Origin: Telopea speciosissima
Taxonomy: Eukaryota > Streptophyta > Magnoliopsida > Proteales > Proteaceae
Direction of reading: 5' to 3'
Length of the DNA: 64,000 bases
Assembly: GCF_018873765.1 (NCBI RefSeq)
Contig: NC_057919.1
Span: 20,252,698 to 20,316,697, forward strand
Both the position numbers and the translations under genes were made by a program. This document shows positions 22,013 to 32,232 of this stretch, piece by piece. Each line of letters begins with the position of its first letter. The stretch's first letter is position 1. Under the pieces are notes generated by a model. The model was not told the DNA's origin. It was given only the letters and a program-made list of their open reading frames with translations, and did no database searches.

Positions 22013-23345
22013 GGGTTTTTATAATTACCATCCCAAAATCTTTCATATTTATTATTATCCCCCCAAAAATTTTGAAACAACTGTTACCCTCTCCTATTGC
22101 ATACTAATAACTAATTGGCCCCCACCTTTACAAACCCGTAACGGAGGGGATTAATCGTGACAATGTGCGGTTGTCACAGATTTTTTAAAACCAAAATACT
22201 CTTTTTGGGATGGTAATTGTAAAAAACTCCCACCCCATTACCGTCCCTTCTCCTCCTCCTCCTTCTTCTCCTTCTTCTTCTTCCTCCTCTGCAACCCCAA
22301 CTGCTCCGATCGATGACGCCATCACCACCTGATGTACTCCGGCTTCTTTTCCAAATTTCCTTCTTGGTATTTACAACCTACTCAGGGTTCGATGTTGCCC
22401 ATGTCACATTTGATCGCTTTAATGGGTTCCTTGGCTTGCCTGTCGAGTTCGAACCTGAAGTTCTGAGGAGGGCTCCCAGTGCCAGGTCGGTTGATTTCTT
22501 AGTTATTGTCTTTCTGCATAATATGTTTGAGGGGGGGGGGGGGGGACGGTGTATGGCAATTTTATCTGTGTTTCTGCAGATTTTCTGCATTTCTGCACTG
22601 CTAGTGTTTTCTGGAAGTGGGCTCATTTCTTCTCCTCTTTGTTCTTTTCATTTTGATTGTTCATAATGGGTTACCTTGAGCTTGAAATTTATATATTTTT
22701 TGAGTTTTAAACAGTAATTTTCTTTTTTGGATTTCCAAATTCAACAAAAACGGAAAATTTGATTCCAACCTGAAGCTGCACCTTGGGAATAAATTAGCAC
22801 TCTAAAAGTCTTCTCCCTTTTTTTCTTTCAAGAACTTGGCTTTTATGAGACCTGGTGGTTCATAAACTAAAATTTTTATCGCCATTTTGTTTCTAATTCA
22901 ACTAAGCAGTCGGTAGGTTATAATCAATCGTCCTTTGCTGATAACTGTTTGCTTCGTTCTTGAGGCTTTCTGTGCCTCATAATCCAATGGATCAAAGCTT
23001 TCAGACTTTAGTTGTTGTCTTTTCATTCTCGTGCCATTAACTCTCGTTCGGGGCGGTTGGGGTTGCAGAGGAGGAAGAAGAAGAAGGAGAAGAAGGAAGA
23101 GGAGAAAGAGCGGTGATGGGGTAAGAGTTTTTTACAATTACCACCACAAAAAAGGGCATTTTGATCCTAAAAAATCCGTGATAACAGCACACTGTCACGA
23201 CTAACCCCCTCCGTTACGGGTCTGTAATGGTGGGGGCCAGTTAGTTATTAGTATACAATAGGGGAGGGTAACAGTTGTTTCAAAGTTTTTGGGGGGATAA
23301 AAGTAAATATGAAAGATTTTGAGATGACAATTGTAAAAAAAACCC
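22013..23345. mobile_element. Pack-MULE (Mutator-like element) with captured RopGAP exon, 1,333 bp
   Basis: Terminal inverted repeats of about 300 bp (22,013-22,311 and 23,045-23,345) are roughly 90% identical. They begin GGGTTTTTATAATTACCATC on the left, and as the reverse complement GGGTTTTTTTTACAATTGTC on the right. Flanking 9-mers ACAATTTTT (22,004-22,012) and ACATTTTTT (23,346-23,354) match at 8 of 9, as expected for a Mutator target duplication. No transposase lies inside; instead the core contains a fragment of a host gene. Long TIRs, 9-bp duplication and captured gene DNA define a Pack-MULE. Confidence 0.85.
22386..22485 (+). pseudogene. captured exon of a ROP GTPase-activating protein (RopGAP)
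   Basis: In the Pack-MULE core, a segment bounded by an intron-like acceptor (TACTCAG at 22,379-22,385) and a donor-like GT near 22,486 encodes HVTFDRFNGFLGLPVEFEPE followed by RRAPSA. I recognise this as the CRIB-motif end and the start of the GAP domain of plant RopGAPs, which normally read (R/Q)HVAHVTFDRF...PEVPRRAPSA. Only one exon with its intron borders is present, so it was captured as genomic DNA. A hybrid ORF of 117 codons starts in the left TIR at 22,313 and runs through it. Whether it is expressed is unknown. A run of 15 G follows in the captured intron at about 22,531. Confidence 0.75.
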
Positions 23346-23355
23346 ACATTTTTTA

Positions 23356-23610
23356 TATGGGAAACATAACGCTACTTGGTTTGTGTGGTGCGCGGCTTCT
23401 GCACCTAGACATAGGCTGCGTGAAATGACTACAGTGTCGTCTACGATTTCTGCCTTTCCATAGGGGTGTACCACACACTGGGGGCAAAATGACTGCCCCC
23501 ACCGCCTATGAAAGGTGGAAATCCCACATTCCCACCCCACATGATGCTTTTGACTATGGTTCCATTGGCGCCCGTGCGCAAGCAAGGGCCATGCTTCCCC
23601 ATAGAGAATA
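23356..23610. mobile_element. GC-rich foldback repeat family member
   Basis: It begins GGGAAACATAACGCTACTTG and runs to CCATGCTTCCCCATAGAGAA. It contains CCTAGACATAGG, TTTCTGCCTTTCCATAGGGG and its inverse-like GCCTATGAAAGGTGGAAATC around the centre, so the unit folds back on itself. The closest relative is 35,537-35,725. Confidence 0.5.
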
Positions 23611-23628
23611 CTCTCTCATATATTTTTT

Positions 23629-23770
23629 TTAGGGAGAATGTTCTCTATGCCGCAGCGCAGGCTGCGACCAGGCATATGGGTCTACCACTCCAGGGGGCAG
23701 GGTGGTCATTGCACCCACTCCCATGTGCCTAGGTGCAGCCTACGTTGCGACACAGAGAATAGCGTCCCTT
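23629..23770. mobile_element. GC-rich foldback element with clear arms
   Basis: The left arm AGGGAGAATGTTCTCTATGC, GCAGCGCAGGCTGCGACC pairs with the right arm GGTGCAGCCTACGTTGCGAC, ACAGAGAATAGCGTCCCT. It is the clearest hairpin of this family, about 140 bp long. The 8.85-kb fragment matches its left arm core (CGCAGCGCAGGCTGCGCC-like). Confidence 0.6.
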
Positions 23771-24389
23771 TTTTTTAATCTAAACCGTTTACTTCCACTC
23801 CGAGTTGAGAGAATGCATAAGTAATGTCTAGAGTATAGACACATGCATGGACATATACACTAACATGAGGATGCATATCCATACAAAATGAGGTATTTGA
23901 TAAACATATCATTTGTCCACGCGATAGAATAAATGCTTTGTCACATTTGAAAGTAGCTGGCCCTACCGCGCACGACTATACAATTCAAGGAAATGGGGTA
24001 CATGATTATTATTTACAGGTATGGGGTCCAAGGTTTGACAGATCGGGATCGGCTTGGAATCAACTAAGATCAATCCAAATCTTGTTAGATCTAGATCAAT
24101 TGAATTGTAGTAGGAACATTCCTGCTACAAATGTAGCAGCAAAATATTTTATCATTAAAAAAAAAAAAAAGTGTAGCAACAAAATTCCGTTTGATGGGTG
24201 CAGGGTGAAAGGTTAGTAGAGAGTGTTGGGGAAAATGTATAAGGAAGTGAAGGAAAGAGACATTGTGATTCTAATAATGGTATTGGAGTACGGGTGTCAA
24301 TTGGTTCGGTTCTTTAACGGTTCTGGTCCTATGAGGTTAGGATTAGAATTGGATCAATAAGCTAATCAGTTCCAAACTTGAGATCTAGG
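23771..24389. other. intergenic, no gene seen
   Basis: AT-rich with an A run at about 24,159. A GGGTGTCAATTGGTTCGG word near 24,294 suggests the edge of another decayed GGGGTGTCAA-type transposon. Confidence 0.35.
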
Positions 24390-25022
24390 TGGGGATGAAA
24401 ATTGATATTCGAAAATTCGTATTCGATCCGCGTTCGTATCCATTTAGGAGAATCTGAATCCGTCCGAAACTAATTAGATACAAATGTGATAATCCCTTTA
24501 TCCAATAGATTATTATCTGATTCATAAAGCAATCCGATGGTAATAAAATGTCTAAAATATATTTTTGTCTCCGTCTATCCTTTTAAGTTACCTTATTGGA
24601 TTTTGTTATCTTAGTTTTATAAATTTATAAGATTTTCTATTGGTTTATATATATTGTTTTGTACAATGTGATACATGGAATCACATATCTATTAAAATAA
24701 ATACAATATAAAATCAAAAGTAAAAAACGTAAGAAAATCAAAGACTAAGAAGAGTAGAAGAAAGGGTAGTTGCTGAACTCTCAAGTCTCAACCCTAACCC
24801 TAATCATAAAAATGGTAAAAATATCAACAGATAGTCGAAAATTCGTATTCGATCCGTGTTCATATCCCTTTAGAAGAATCTGTATTCAAAATATCACTAT
24901 CCGGAAATTGTCCGAATCCATCCAAAAACCAATAGGATATTATCCGAATCTGTCCGAATATAATTGGATACGAATATGATAATACCACTATCCGATTGAA
25001 TTCGATCCATTTACATCCCTAG
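24390..25022. repeat. decayed repeat with internal direct copies
   Basis: The word AAAATTCGTATTCGATCCG occurs at 24,412 and again near 24,839, each followed by a related ATATCC(A/C)TTTAG(G/A)AGAATCTG. The outer edges (GGGGATGAAAATTGATATTC, and inverse CGATCCATTTACATCCCTAG) are loosely inverted. This may be a decayed TIR element of about 630 bp; there is no coding. Confidence 0.4.
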
Positions 25023-25103
25023 ATCCAAGACCATTAACTAATGGATGGGTCGGTTTCGGTTCCAAGCAATCCAAATTAAACAAAAAAAAAAAAAAAAAAA
25101 AAA

Positions 25104-25806
25104 GGGGGGTAAATTACATGTTTTTTTTATTTTAAATAAAAATTTATTGAAGATTAAAAGGAGGCAAACAAACCTAAAGACAGACCAAAGGCAAAGAAAG
25201 CTAAAGCTAAAAAGGGAACTTAGTCTTAAAACATATTGGCGAGGGCAACAAGCCACTCACTCACCCAAGAAAAATAATAAAATAAAGCTACAGGGGATCT
25301 GTGAGGAGCATCGAGAGGGTCCTTATCTTATTCGATCGTCGGGGGATCTCAGCATAAAAATCAGGCCGATCAAGAGCAACACGGGCCAAAAGAGCCTGCT
25401 CCTCCGGCGAAAAGGGAGATGGAATATTTTGCAACCTCACTCCTAACTTCTTTTCAAACGAAACTCAGATCATCCCCTGGTTTTGAAAAAACTCATATCA
25501 CCCCCTCTACAATAACGATGTTAGTCTACTGTTAGTTATTGGTGTAAAAGGATTATTTTACCCTTGTACTAAAACATTAGAATAAAATTTACAATACTAC
25601 CCTTCATCTTCAATATTGGTCAAGGGTAGTTTAGGGATTTAAATTTATTTAATTGGCTGATATCATCACTTGATAGCATAAAACTAACGGTAGAGACTAA
25701 TTTGTCATAATGAGGTCTAAATCAGAGGGTGATTTGAGTTTTTGCCAAAAACCAGGGGGTGATCTGAGTTTCGTTTAAAAACCAGGAGGTGATGTGTAAT
25801 TTACCC
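25104..25806. mobile_element. MULE-like TIR element, interrupted by a second insertion
   Basis: The right end closes with GTGATGTGTAATTTACCC preceded by GATCTGAGTTTCGTTTAAAA. The left end opens GGGTAAATTACATG at 25,107, and the matching inner part (AAACGAAACTCAGATCATCC) appears only at about 25,458. So the left TIR has been split by about 310 bp of foreign sequence. Both ends abut A-rich DNA, so the target duplication cannot be proven. The interior, 25.5-25.7 kb, has no transposase. Confidence 0.6.
25119..25432 (-). mobile_element. retroposed sequence inserted in the MULE-like TIR
   Basis: On the minus strand the insert ends in AATAAATTTTTATTT and an A-rich tail (T run at 25,121-25,128 on the plus strand). 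The minus strand is open for more than 60 codons down to a TAA at 25,228-25,226, including FSPEEQALLARVALDRPDFY and SWVSEWLVALANMF. I do not recognise the protein. A coding tail, 3' UTR, AATAAA and poly(A) together fit a 5'-truncated LINE or a retrocopied host mRNA. The 5' junction is approximate. Confidence 0.45.
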
Positions 25807-27445
25807 AAAAAAAATATCTAACAAATCCTAATATATTCAATAATATTACAATAAACTAATTTCAATCACATAAGATATGCAACTCACCATCAATTTTTTT
25901 GTCAAATCACGAAACTAGTCCATATTACCTCTTGGTTTATATTCAATTAATTAATAGAAACACCACCACCCTTCTAAACTAAGATTATTTTAAGGCATGT
26001 TCTTAAGTTAGCATTCCTAAATAGACCTTTAAATTAACAATAATAATCTTTAGTAAAATAGTATATGAGACAAAAGATTTCTGGCAAAATTGAAAAACTA
26101 AACAAATTAAGGGCTTGACCTTAGGTATCATAACCTTAATTCTTAAGAATTATATGTAATATATAGGGTTAGAATGTTTATTTGTACTGGTTTCGATCCC
26201 AATGGTTCCTAATTGGTCTATCAGTTCTAGAATCATTGGGAGACCAATAACTTAATCGGTAGATCTAAAATTGGACCAATAATTCAACCAGTAGATTTAG
26301 AATCGAACCAATAAGCAATTGGTGGGTCACTTTCAGTCCAGTTCCTGGGTAGGGTCCAAAATTGACACCCTTATATCGAAGTGTGTGGACTGCAACTCAA
26401 AGAAGAGCAACAAATGCTCCAAATTTCCTTTTAAGTTCTCTCCATTGTTGCCCAAAGATGGCATGACCTATTTTACCCACTCTAATTTTAGCGAGTACAG
26501 TGTGGTGGACATTGCCAACGTAGGATTCGGCTCCTCTCCAATAAGAAAATCACCCAATAAGTGCCCATATCACATTGATATCTATACTATACCATATGCG
26601 ATATATTGCTATGATGAACATGCCATATCACAATATGGCATGATCCCACGACATGACGTGATCATCATAGTCATATGGCATGATCCTTCTTTTTTGACGA
26701 TACAAAAAAAAAATTAATAATAAATTGATAGTTTTTGAAAAAAAATGGGGAGGCATTGGAGAGAGAGAGAGAGAGTAGTTTGGAGAGCACATGAGAGACC
26801 AACCTTGGATCCTCTCCAGCACACGTGTTAGCCGAAGAGAGCACACTGGGAGATCCCCAGCCACCCCACGAGACAAAACTTGGCTGTTGCTCGGGTTGCA
26901 GCCATGTTCCAGTTTTCCCAATCATGAGAGCGGACTTGGAGTCTTGAAAGATAATTTAAAAAATATTAAAACTTAAAGGATATTTATGAACATAGGAGAA
27001 GGGAATTATTCCAAGTTGGTGCCTGCTACTGGGGGCAGCAGGAACATGGGTTGAAGCCAAATTTTGGGTCACCCCACGGGCAGGAGAGGATCCAAATCCA
27101 ATTTAATCGGCTAGAAAGGAAAGACGGGAAAGGCTTTCTAAATAGGCTCATGGAAACATTTGGGTGTGTACTCTTTTGCGAACCACTTCCGAAGAAGTTG
27201 AGAATAGATCTACAGAAGGTAACTACTAGTCTTTTTGGTTTTCATTAATACCCCTCCTCCCCTTGTAAAGCAAAAATAAGAAAGGTAGTTACCTCTCACA
27301 CGTATGCATACGTGCATCTACACAGTTATGTACATAGAGGAACTGAACTCGAACTTAATGCCCTTCTAGAGGCATTAGAATGCAACCAATGGCCCAAATT
27401 GGTGGTTCCTACCGAACACCATCCCCTCTTCTTGGGATTCGGCTA
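25807..27445. other. intergenic, no gene supported
   Basis: Degenerate CCAATTGG/ACCAATAA words at 26.2-26.36 kb suggest decayed repeat. 26,570-26,690 has repeated CATATGGCATGATC-like words. A (GA)n tract is at 26,760-26,774. The 133-codon ORF at 26,319 shows no recognisable domain and is probably chance. Confidence 0.35.
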
Positions 27446-29047
27446 CTCTCTTTGGGGATTTTTATCGTCTCAATTACATCTTCGTCAATTACACTTCAAG
27501 TGCATACCTTGATGAACGACACGTGGCAAAAGTGAATCGAATGGTTGAAATTGGAAAATGAAATTCACTTATCCTCAACAGTAATCCCTGATGGATAGTT
27601 TCTTTCTCCTCTTTGGGTCTTTCCCTCACATCGATCGCCTCTCATTCACTTGCCGGAGAAGTCGATGGAGAGGGCAACCAGAAAACGTCTTTATCTGTAG
27701 ATTACTAAAACCTTGTGAAGATGGGCGTGGAGGAGAAATAGCTGAATACAGATCTGCTTTTACTAAAGAAAGAATAAAGATCACCAAAGAAGAGGCGATC
27801 AATGTGTTTCTACAAGAAGTATTTCTGCAATTGTTTTCCTCTCCCCAAGGGCGTTTCTGCAATTCATATTTCCACAAAGTAAACCATTTATGCTCCAAGG
27901 TCATAAAAACGAAGAACCATTCTGAAATTAAAAAAAATAAATAAAAAAATTTTGCGATCTGCACTCACAAAACAGAGGATTATTAGATAAACAAGAAATC
28001 ATAAGGCAAATCCACGAAGATCCTTTTATTTGATGAAGCCGACGATGAAAAAGCCATACAATAACAAAGATATGGGAATGGGAATGGGAATGGCTCTGCA
28101 AGCATTGCTTCTTGCCCATTTCCCCAGCAGAAGCGAAAGACCCAAATTGAAATGACATACATCGCTACCGCAATCTGTATTACTAACATCAATTTCTTAA
28201 GAACAAATCTAAATGGGTACTTCAGCCCAACGCCTTTCCCCTTTATTCAAACACCGGAACCACCGATTTGGTTAAGAAATTTGCAATTAGATCGCTAGAA
28301 CAAGACCCGGAACGTCCTTAGGAAGCTTGCACTTAAACGACGAAGACAATGATGTTGAAGAAGAAGGAGAAGCAGATGATAGTGACGATTGGTTTGAGTT
28401 TTCAATGAATCGAGTAACAATGAGGGATATATTAAAGTACTCTTTGACTTGGGTGATTATCCCATCGGTAGTTACCGTCCAAGAGAGAACCCACGAAATT
28501 GAATGATTCTGATCGGTGCCTTCAACGAGGACCGTAGAGACAATAACAGTGAAGGTAAGAGGAACAAAAACGAAAGCTTGTCTGAAGAAGCTTCAGTGAG
28601 TAATCGCATCATATGCTGGTGAGAAGGAGGATAGAGATGGTTTCTGGTTGCCGTCTCCGGCGGCTTCTCCAGAAAGCGAATGAGAGGCACGCGAGGGAAA
28701 GATCCAACGAAGAGAAACTATTCATCGGGTATTAGGGTCGAGGAGAAGTGAATTTCGTTTTTCAATTTCAACCATTCGATTCACTTTTGCCACGTGTTGT
28801 TCATCAAGCTATGCACTTGAAGTGTAATTGACGAAGATGTAATTGAGGCGATAAAAATCCCTCTCTTTGGTGGGCATCATCCAATAATGAATGTCCAATG
28901 AGGTATCCAATGGCTCGGTTGTGCCACACACATCTTGATGACTGATTGGACACACGCCGGGATGCGTGTGGCACAACCCAGCCGTTGGATGCCTCATTGG
29001 ATACTCATTAGGCGATGCTCTCCAAGGAGAGGAGCCCAATCCCTCTG
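27433..29047. mobile_element. older foldback element split by a MULE
   Basis: Once the MULE at 27,456-28,861 and one copy of its target duplication are set aside, the left end (GGGATTCGGCTACTCTCTTTGG, then GGGCATCATCC) joins the DNA after 28,871. The result is a hairpin with the sequence ending at about 29,045, whose reverse complement reads GGGATTGGGCTCCTCTCC. The arms continue as TCCAATGAGG(T/C)ATCCAA and GGTTGTGCCACAC. The original element was about 200 bp. It shares its end (GGATTGGGCTCCTCTC-like) with the foldbacks at 54.2 and 55.8 kb. Confidence 0.6.
27456..28861. mobile_element. Mutator-like element (MULE), 1,406 bp, 10-bp target duplication
   Basis: TIRs of about 220 bp open GGATTTTTATCGTCTCAATT on the left and GGATTTTTATCGCCTCAATT as the inverse of the right end, well over 90% identical over the outer 130 bp. 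A perfect 10-bp direct repeat, CTCTCTTTGG, flanks it at 27,446-27,455 and 28,862-28,871. No MULE transposase can be read. The interior (27.7-28.6 kb) has several open stretches on both strands, for example an acidic DVEEEGEADDSDDW at about 28,350 and a hydrophobic IQIAVAMYVISIWVF on the minus strand near 28,160. I could not trace these to a parent gene. Confidence 0.85.
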
Positions 29048-29049
29048 GG

Positions 29050-29839
29050 ATTATATGGATTTTTATCACCAAATCTATCTTGTGCACCTCTGCACAAGTA
29101 ACACACAATCAAATGGGTTTACTGCTTGAAATGGAGCTCATATCAAGCACCATATCAAGAGAATTTATAACGAATTGCACACAAGACCAGCATTCGCTAG
29201 CAATACTTTGCCACAAGTGGAGGGAAGAGATTTGCTGTTCTTCACATAAACCTTGGGGGTAGATTTGCAGTTTTGAGTCATCTTGCCACAAAGTAGGGCA
29301 TCCCCAACAGCTAAATCCTCCAATGATTTGGCTTATAAATCACTGGCTAGCTTGTGTTTGTTATGGATTATGATCTGATGCCCACCATGTCATTGTTAAT
29401 ATTCATTGCAGCATCACAACCCATGTAATGGTATCAAACCAAGCAAGCAAGGGAGGAAGCTAACAATTTTAGATTCCATTTGATACACTGGTGAGTGGCC
29501 GGCCCAACCATTGTTTGGTTATTTGAATTATTGATTCCGATGATTCAACAAATTCAATTACTCTTTCGATTCATACCCGTCCCAAACACTTTATAGCTTT
29601 GCCCATACCATATACTCGACTCTTTCATAAAAAAGATCAAGTTGTTCATCCCATTACCCTTCTCTTCCCTGATTCAGATTTCAGACTCCAATCCCAAGCA
29701 AGTGGTCCGGTACTTTCGGCTTCAGCTCTCTCTCTCTCTTTTCTGTCTCATCTCCGAATGAATTAATGAAATGAAAATTTTGTACAGTGTCCTGAGTAGT
29801 TGTAAATTGTAACACAATAAGTAAAGGAAATCAAATTAA
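29050..29839. other. downstream region of the receptor-kinase gene
   Basis: No gene seen. The last ~150 bases before 29,840 would contain the minus-strand 3' UTR. The minus strand shows AAAATTTTCATTTCATTAA near 29,770, possible polyadenylation context. Confidence 0.35.
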
Positions 29840-32232
29840 TCAAGGAAAGCCCAGTTGGTTGTTGTCCTCCATCATCACAGTCTCCTTTATTTCCTGAATC
29901 ATCTTCAACACTTGCCACATCGTCGGCCTCTGCTCCGGCGATGTCTGACTACACATCGCAGCGACCTCAGTCAACATAGCCAGGCGGTTCTCTTCCCCAC
30001 AGTCATCGTCCCTCGTCGTTTTCACCCATATATGAAGCTCCGTCGGCATCAAGAATGGGTGTTGTGACGGAGGTTTCCCAGTTAGAAGTTCCAGCAAGAG
30101 AACGCCAAAGGCATAGACATCCGATTTTGGGGTGGCCCGGCGGGTGGATTTACGGGTCTCGGGAGCCTGGTATCCGGGAGAGTTGAGGATATCGTCGTCA
30201 CTGACTGGAGTGTCTGCAAGCACGGCGAGGCAGTAATCGGTAAGGCAGGCCTCGAAGTCGGGACCGAGGAGAACGTTGGAGGATTTGAGGTTGCCATGGA
30301 CAAGCCTAGACGCCTGGTGTATGTACGCCAGCCCCTGCGCGACATCCTCCGCTATCTTCAAACACGAAGTCCAGTGCAGCGGTTTCGCTCTCGTTGATCT
30401 TGAACCTGTTCCCATAAGAAAACCCAAAAAAAAATAACTCTGTATTTTTTCCATTTGTTTGACTGTAAATCTACCACTGGAAATTGTAAAGGGACCAAAT
30501 CCATTTGCGATCAGAACTCAGAAGTGAACAAATGCTTCTGATTGATCATATAGATTCGCGCCAAACAAATTAAAATAATGGCGACGAAGGTTTCGATACG
30601 GTCAACCATTCCCGCCTGTTCAAAACTATCGTGTTCTGTTTGCTTAAATTTGAACATTTTTCCGAATTAAGAATTCCACTCAGTCACGAGGAGAGAGTGG
30701 GACAGGGGCACAACGGAACCGGGTGGAATCGCTGAAGTCGGTGGAAGTAAGCGAGTCACCTAAGTACAACACTGTAACTGCGTTTGAGACTAAGGGGGCT
30801 TACCGTGGATGAGGGAGAAGACGCTGCCATTAGGCTGGTAATCATAGATGAGAAGTCTCTCTTCCTTGGTCTGGAAATATGCTCTGAGAGAGACCAAGTT
30901 GGGGTGGCGGAGACCACCGACCGATTCCATGTGCCGCTCGAACGTTTCCCTGCTCGTAATCGCAGTCTTCCCAGCGTCCAATCGCTTAACGCACACAATC
31001 ATATGGTTATCGAGCATGGCCTTGTAAGTTGTTCCGATAGTTCCCCTCCCAAGCATCTCCGCCGAAGCCGTCATCAGCTGCTCCAAAGAGTAGGAATGCG
31101 GCTCCCCTGCACAGAACATTAAGCTCCCGCTCTTCTCTACTTGCATTTTCTTTATCTTTGTCTCCAACTCATTCTCTTTTTCTAACCTGATTACCGCAGC
31201 TGCGTCGGCCGTAGCAGCGGCGTCCAATGCCATCCTCGGTGTCGACACTTTCTGCTTAGTTCGCTTCCTTACCGCCACCAAGAAACAAATCAAAGACCCA
31301 ATCAGAACTAAAACCCCAACAGAGAACCCCACGATCATAGTCGCTCGCTTGTGCTCCTCTCGGGACGGCGGTGGCAAAACTAGCCCTTGCACTTCTTCGT
31401 TCTGCCCAAGAGCCGTGGGTGGCGGTGCCCGCATTGTTGGCCGGAAAAAGGGCAGAAACGGATGGCATTCCTTGCGCACGATCTCGCCGCAGAGCCCTGG
31501 GTTACCCGAAAACAAGGAGCTGTAGAAGCGCAAGAGTGTGACGGTGACGGGGACGGCACCGGTGAGATTGTTGGAAGAGACATTGAAGATTTGAAGAGAA
31601 GATTGATTGAGTGGAGGGATAGATCCGTTGAACTGGTTGCCATCAAGCCGGAGAAAGTAGAGCCGGTCGAGAGCAGTCAAGCCAGGGGGAAGAGCACCGA
31701 TGAAGTTATTGGAGGAGAGATCGAGGGTTCGGAGACGGTGGAGAGAGAGGAGGGAAGGAGGGAAGGAACCAGAGAAGGAGTTATGATCAAGGTAGAGGGT
31801 CATGAGGCTGGCTAGGTCGGAGAGATCAGGTACGGGACCGGAGAGGGAGTTATTCTCAAGGCTGAGCACTCTGAGCTGATCGAGACGAGTCAAGGTGTTG
31901 GGGGCAAAAGAACCAGTAAGACCAAAACCATCAAGGATGAGACGGACCACTCTACCTTGAGCGCACTTAACGCCAGGCCATTGGCAGTGATTGATGATGC
32001 GCTTAGAGAGGAAGAAGGGAAGGTTGTTATCCAAATCAGCCATGGATTTGAAGGCCAGGAGGGCATGAGCATCAGATGACAGTTCTGATTTCATCCAAGT
32101 CGAAATTGACGCCGTCGCCGTCGTAGCAGCAGAAGCAACTAAGATGGAAAGCAGAGGGAGTAAAAGAACAGAAATGAAGAAGAAGGGAGACGAAGAACAC
32201 ATCTTGAGACTCCTTTGCTGCATTTGTTTCAT
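29840..32232 (-). CDS. LRR receptor-like kinase, LRR-III group, atypical (pseudo)kinase, 664 aa
   Basis: Exon 1 is 32,232-30,804 and exon 2 is 30,405-29,840, joined through a Gly codon. Layout: hydrophobic signal peptide (~12-36); LRR N-cap with HCQWPGVKC (82-90); about five LRRs (~95-235); a GNPGLCG cap (243-249); a Pro-rich stretch; a transmembrane helix (~297-321); a short coiled segment (~348-366); a kinase-like domain from ~380 to ~652. The Gly-loop is GRGTIG (395-400) and Lys416 is present (VCVKRL). The catalytic HRD is HGN (513-515) and DFG is DYC (533-535), so phosphotransfer is doubtful. It most resembles Arabidopsis At5g67200/At3g50230 (about 670 aa), from motifs such as [15 protein letters not shown] and [14 protein letters not shown]. 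It is probably a plasma-membrane receptor or co-receptor; the ligand is unknown. A further in-frame ATG lies 10 codons downstream. Confidence 0.9.
30406..30803 (-). other. intron of the receptor-kinase gene
   Basis: 398 bases, GT at 30,803-30,802 and AG at 30,407-30,406. It splits the kinase domain between the N-lobe (ending SVFSLIH) and the catalytic loop, a usual intron position in LRR-III kinases as I recall. Confidence 0.8.

Noticed and set aside
26319..26717. 133-codon plus-strand ORF as a gene
   Set aside because: No domain, AT-rich codons, repeated CATATGGCATGATC words, no promoter or splice context.
30784..31815. Plus-strand ORFs of 112 and 142 codons
   Set aside because: Shadows on the opposite strand of the GC-richer receptor-kinase exon.
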